In this document: one piece after another, positions 6,661-7,960 of the stretch
Layout of the letters: each line of letters starts with the position of its first letter
Position numbering within the stretch: position 1 is the first letter of the stretch
Position numbers and translations under genes: made by a program
NCBI GenBank assembly: GCA_045643165.1
Contig: JAZUKF010000201.1
Coordinates: forward strand, 1 to 7,960
Source: SIG575 sp045643165
Lineage (GTDB): Bacteria; Bacillota; Clostridia; Oscillospirales; Acutalibacteraceae
DNA: 7,960 nt
Direction of reading: 5' to 3'
Notes under the pieces: generated by a model
Seen by the model: only the letters and a program-made list of their open reading frames with translations
Told to the model about the DNA's origin: nothing
Databases searched by the model: none

Positions 6661-7960
6661 AGAACCGAATGAAATTGAAGCAAAGGAAATTGCTGAACAG
6701 GAGGTGTCGATCGTCGAGGCTGCAAGAGAAATAACCGATGACATGGATTTTTCCGAAGCTCTTGAAGTTTCACTTGCAAACCTTAACTCCAACCAACGGG
6801 TTATCGGCACGGTAATGGGTATTACTCCCACTGAAATCCAGGTTGATATCGGCAGAAAGCAAGCCGGTTTCGTTCCTTTGGATGAATACAGCAACGATCC
6901 TTCTGCAAATCCGGCGGAAGAAGTTAAAGTCGGCGACACAATGGAACTTATCATCATGAAAACAAATGATGCTGAGGGTACAATGATGCTTTCTAAAAAG
7001 AGGGCTGAAGCCGGTAAACTTTGGGCTGATTTCGTTGAAGCAAGCAAAACAGGTGATGTATTTACCGGTGTTGTTTCAAATGTTGTAAAAGGTGGCGTTA
7101 TCGTTATCTCTAAGGGTGTCAGAGTTTTCATTCCCGCATCTCTCACAGGTGTTCCCAAGGGACAAGCTCTTGAAGATATCCTTAAAACAGAAGTTAAGTA
7201 CAAAATTGTTGAAGTTGACGAAAACCGTAAACGTGCAGTAGGCTCCGTTCGTGCGGTTCTTCGTGATGAGAGAAAAGAACTTATAAATCAGTTCTGGGCT
7301 CAGGTTGCCGAAAATCAGGAATATACAGGTACTGTTAAAAATCTTACAACCTACGGTGCATTTGTTGAAATTTCTACCGGTGTTGAGGGTATGGTACATA
7401 TTTCCGAACTTTCATGGAAACGTATTAAACATCCTTCAGACATTGTTTCTGTTGGCGATACTATCAAAGTATATGTTAAAGAAGCAAATGCCGAAACAAA
7501 GAGAATTTCTCTCGGTTACAAACGTCCCGAAGATAATCCGTGGGAAATCCTTAAAGCAAATTATCCCGAAGGTTCTGTTGTAGATGTTAAAATTGCAGGT
7601 ATGACAACATTCGGTGCATTTGCTCAGATCATTCCCGGAATTGACGGACTTATTCATATTTCTCAAATCACTGACCATCATATCGAAAAGCCTCAGGATG
7701 TTCTTAAAGCCGGTGAAACAGTTCAGGCTAAGATTACTGCTATTGACTTTGATAAGAAGCGTGTAAGCCTTTCAATCCGTGCATTGATGGAAACAGAAGA
7801 GGAAAAAGAAGAAGTTACCGAAGCGGTTGAAGAAACAGCCGAAGAAGAAGCACCTGCCGAAGTTGTTGAAGAAACAGCCGAAGAAGTAGCACCTGCCGAA
7901 GTTGTTGATGAAACAGTTGGAGAAGAAGCACCAGCCGAAGCTGATGGAGAAACAGTAGAA
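6644..7960 (+). CDS. rpsA: S1-domain RNA-binding protein (ribosomal protein S1 homologue), 3' end outside window
   Basis: The frame is open from ATG 6644 to the window edge, giving 439 residues without a stop. After an acidic N-terminus (1-45), four S1 OB-fold domains follow at about 51-118, 137-205, 226-293 and 310-380. Domains 3 and 4 are the most typical, with YTGTVKNLTTYGAFVEI then GMVHISEL (250-257), and GAFAQI then GLIHISQI. Domains 1 and 2 are more divergent, as in other Firmicute S1 proteins. Four domains against six in E. coli S1 matches short Firmicute homologues. S1 binds mRNA and can help ribosomes start translation, although many Firmicute versions are not tightly ribosome-bound. 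From about residue 382 the protein is an acidic Glu/Ala/Pro/Val repeat tail that continues past the window. The gene overlaps ispH by 17 nt in another frame. Confidence 0.95.
   Translation, partial: MSEIIKEPNEIEAKEIAEQEVSIVEAAREITDDMDFSEALEVSLANLNSNQRVIGTVMGITPTEIQVDIGRKQAGFVPLDEYSNDPSANPAEEVKVGDTMELIIMKTNDAEGTMMLSKKRAEAGKLWADFVEASKTGDVFTGVVSNVVKGGVIVISKGVRVFIPASLTGVPKGQALEDILKTEVKYKIVEVDENRKRAVGSVRAVLRDERKELINQFWAQVAENQEYTGTVKNLTTYGAFVEISTGVEGMVHISELSWKRIKHPSDIVSVGDTIKVYVKEANAETKRISLGYKRPEDNPWEILKANYPEGSVVDVKIAGMTTFGAFAQIIPGIDGLIHISQITDHHIEKPQDVLKAGETVQAKITAIDFDKKRVSLSIRALMETEEEKEEVTEAVEETAEEEAPAEVVEETAEEVAPAEVVDETVGEEAPAEADGETVE
7829..7960 (+). repeat. Tandem 39-bp coding repeat in the S1 acidic tail
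   Basis: Three full 39-nt units (7829-7867, 7868-7906, 7907-7945) and a partial fourth (7946-7960) encode 13-residue blocks. The blocks read EETAEEEAPAEVV, EETAEEVAPAEVV and DETVGEEAPAEAD, then GETVE. Units 1 and 2 differ at a single base (GAA to GTA), which indicates recent duplication; unit 3 has diverged more. The array may continue past the window edge. The product is acidic and probably disordered. Confidence 0.9.

Noticed and set aside
6697..6706. Internal CAGGAGGTG Shine-Dalgarno-like sequence in rpsA suggesting a later start
   Set aside because: There is no ATG at suitable distance in frame (the next, at 6743, is about 37 nt away), and the upstream ATG at 6644 has a better-spaced, stronger site.
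6532..7203. Long antisense open frame (223 codons) opposite ispH and rpsA
   Set aside because: It lies wholly opposite two well-supported genes, its translation (Ser/Thr/Ile-rich, no recognisable motif) looks like a shadow, and no ribosome site or independent context supports it.
7305..7583. Same-strand 92-codon frame inside rpsA
   Set aside because: It is out of frame with S1 domains 3 and 4, which are clearly coded here, and has no family resemblance.

Overview
The window is one strand of densely packed housekeeping genes, all on the + strand. The predicted proteins, low GC and gene order (a GyrB/ParE-GyrA/ParC pair followed by cmk, plsC, ispH and rpsA) point to a low-GC anaerobic Firmicute of the class Clostridia, probably a gut Lachnospiraceae/Oscillospiraceae-type organism. 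That placement comes from gene order and protein character, not from a marker search. No mobile element, CRISPR array, tRNA, rRNA or convincing terminator is visible, and no stretch of 300 bases lacks a gene.

Layout: the end of trpS (1-201); a type IIA topoisomerase ATPase/TOPRIM subunit (220-2202); its DNA-breakage subunit (about 2245-4494); CMP kinase cmk (4506-5174); a PlsC-family acyltransferase (5171-5806); the MEP-pathway enzyme ispH (5806-6660); and a four-domain S1 RNA-binding protein, rpsA (6644 to the window edge, incomplete). Junctions are tight: 18 nt between trpS and the ATPase subunit, 42 nt between the two topoisomerase genes (with a hairpin), 11 nt before cmk, then overlaps of 4, 1 and 17 nt. 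This looks like one transcription unit with translational coupling, linking DNA topology, nucleotide supply, membrane lipid and isoprenoid synthesis, and translation.

The topoisomerase pair is the most interesting part. Both subunits keep the catalytic residues. However, they are divergent from classical GyrB/GyrA in the ATPase N-terminus, in the quinolone-binding helix (Asp at the E. coli Ser83 position) and in the C-terminal domain, which has no recognisable GyrA box. The breakage subunit ends exactly in Gln-Ile-Ser-Leu-Leu, which resembles a DnaN sliding-clamp-binding peptide. A perfect 6-bp hairpin lies between the best Shine-Dalgarno sequence and the likely ATG of that subunit.

Other points: base composition drops from about 48% GC (1-600) to about 34% GC (601-1200, hand counts) inside the ATPase gene, and the S1 protein carries an acidic tail of near-identical 13-residue repeats. 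I found no wholly new multi-gene system. The novelty lies in features of otherwise known families.
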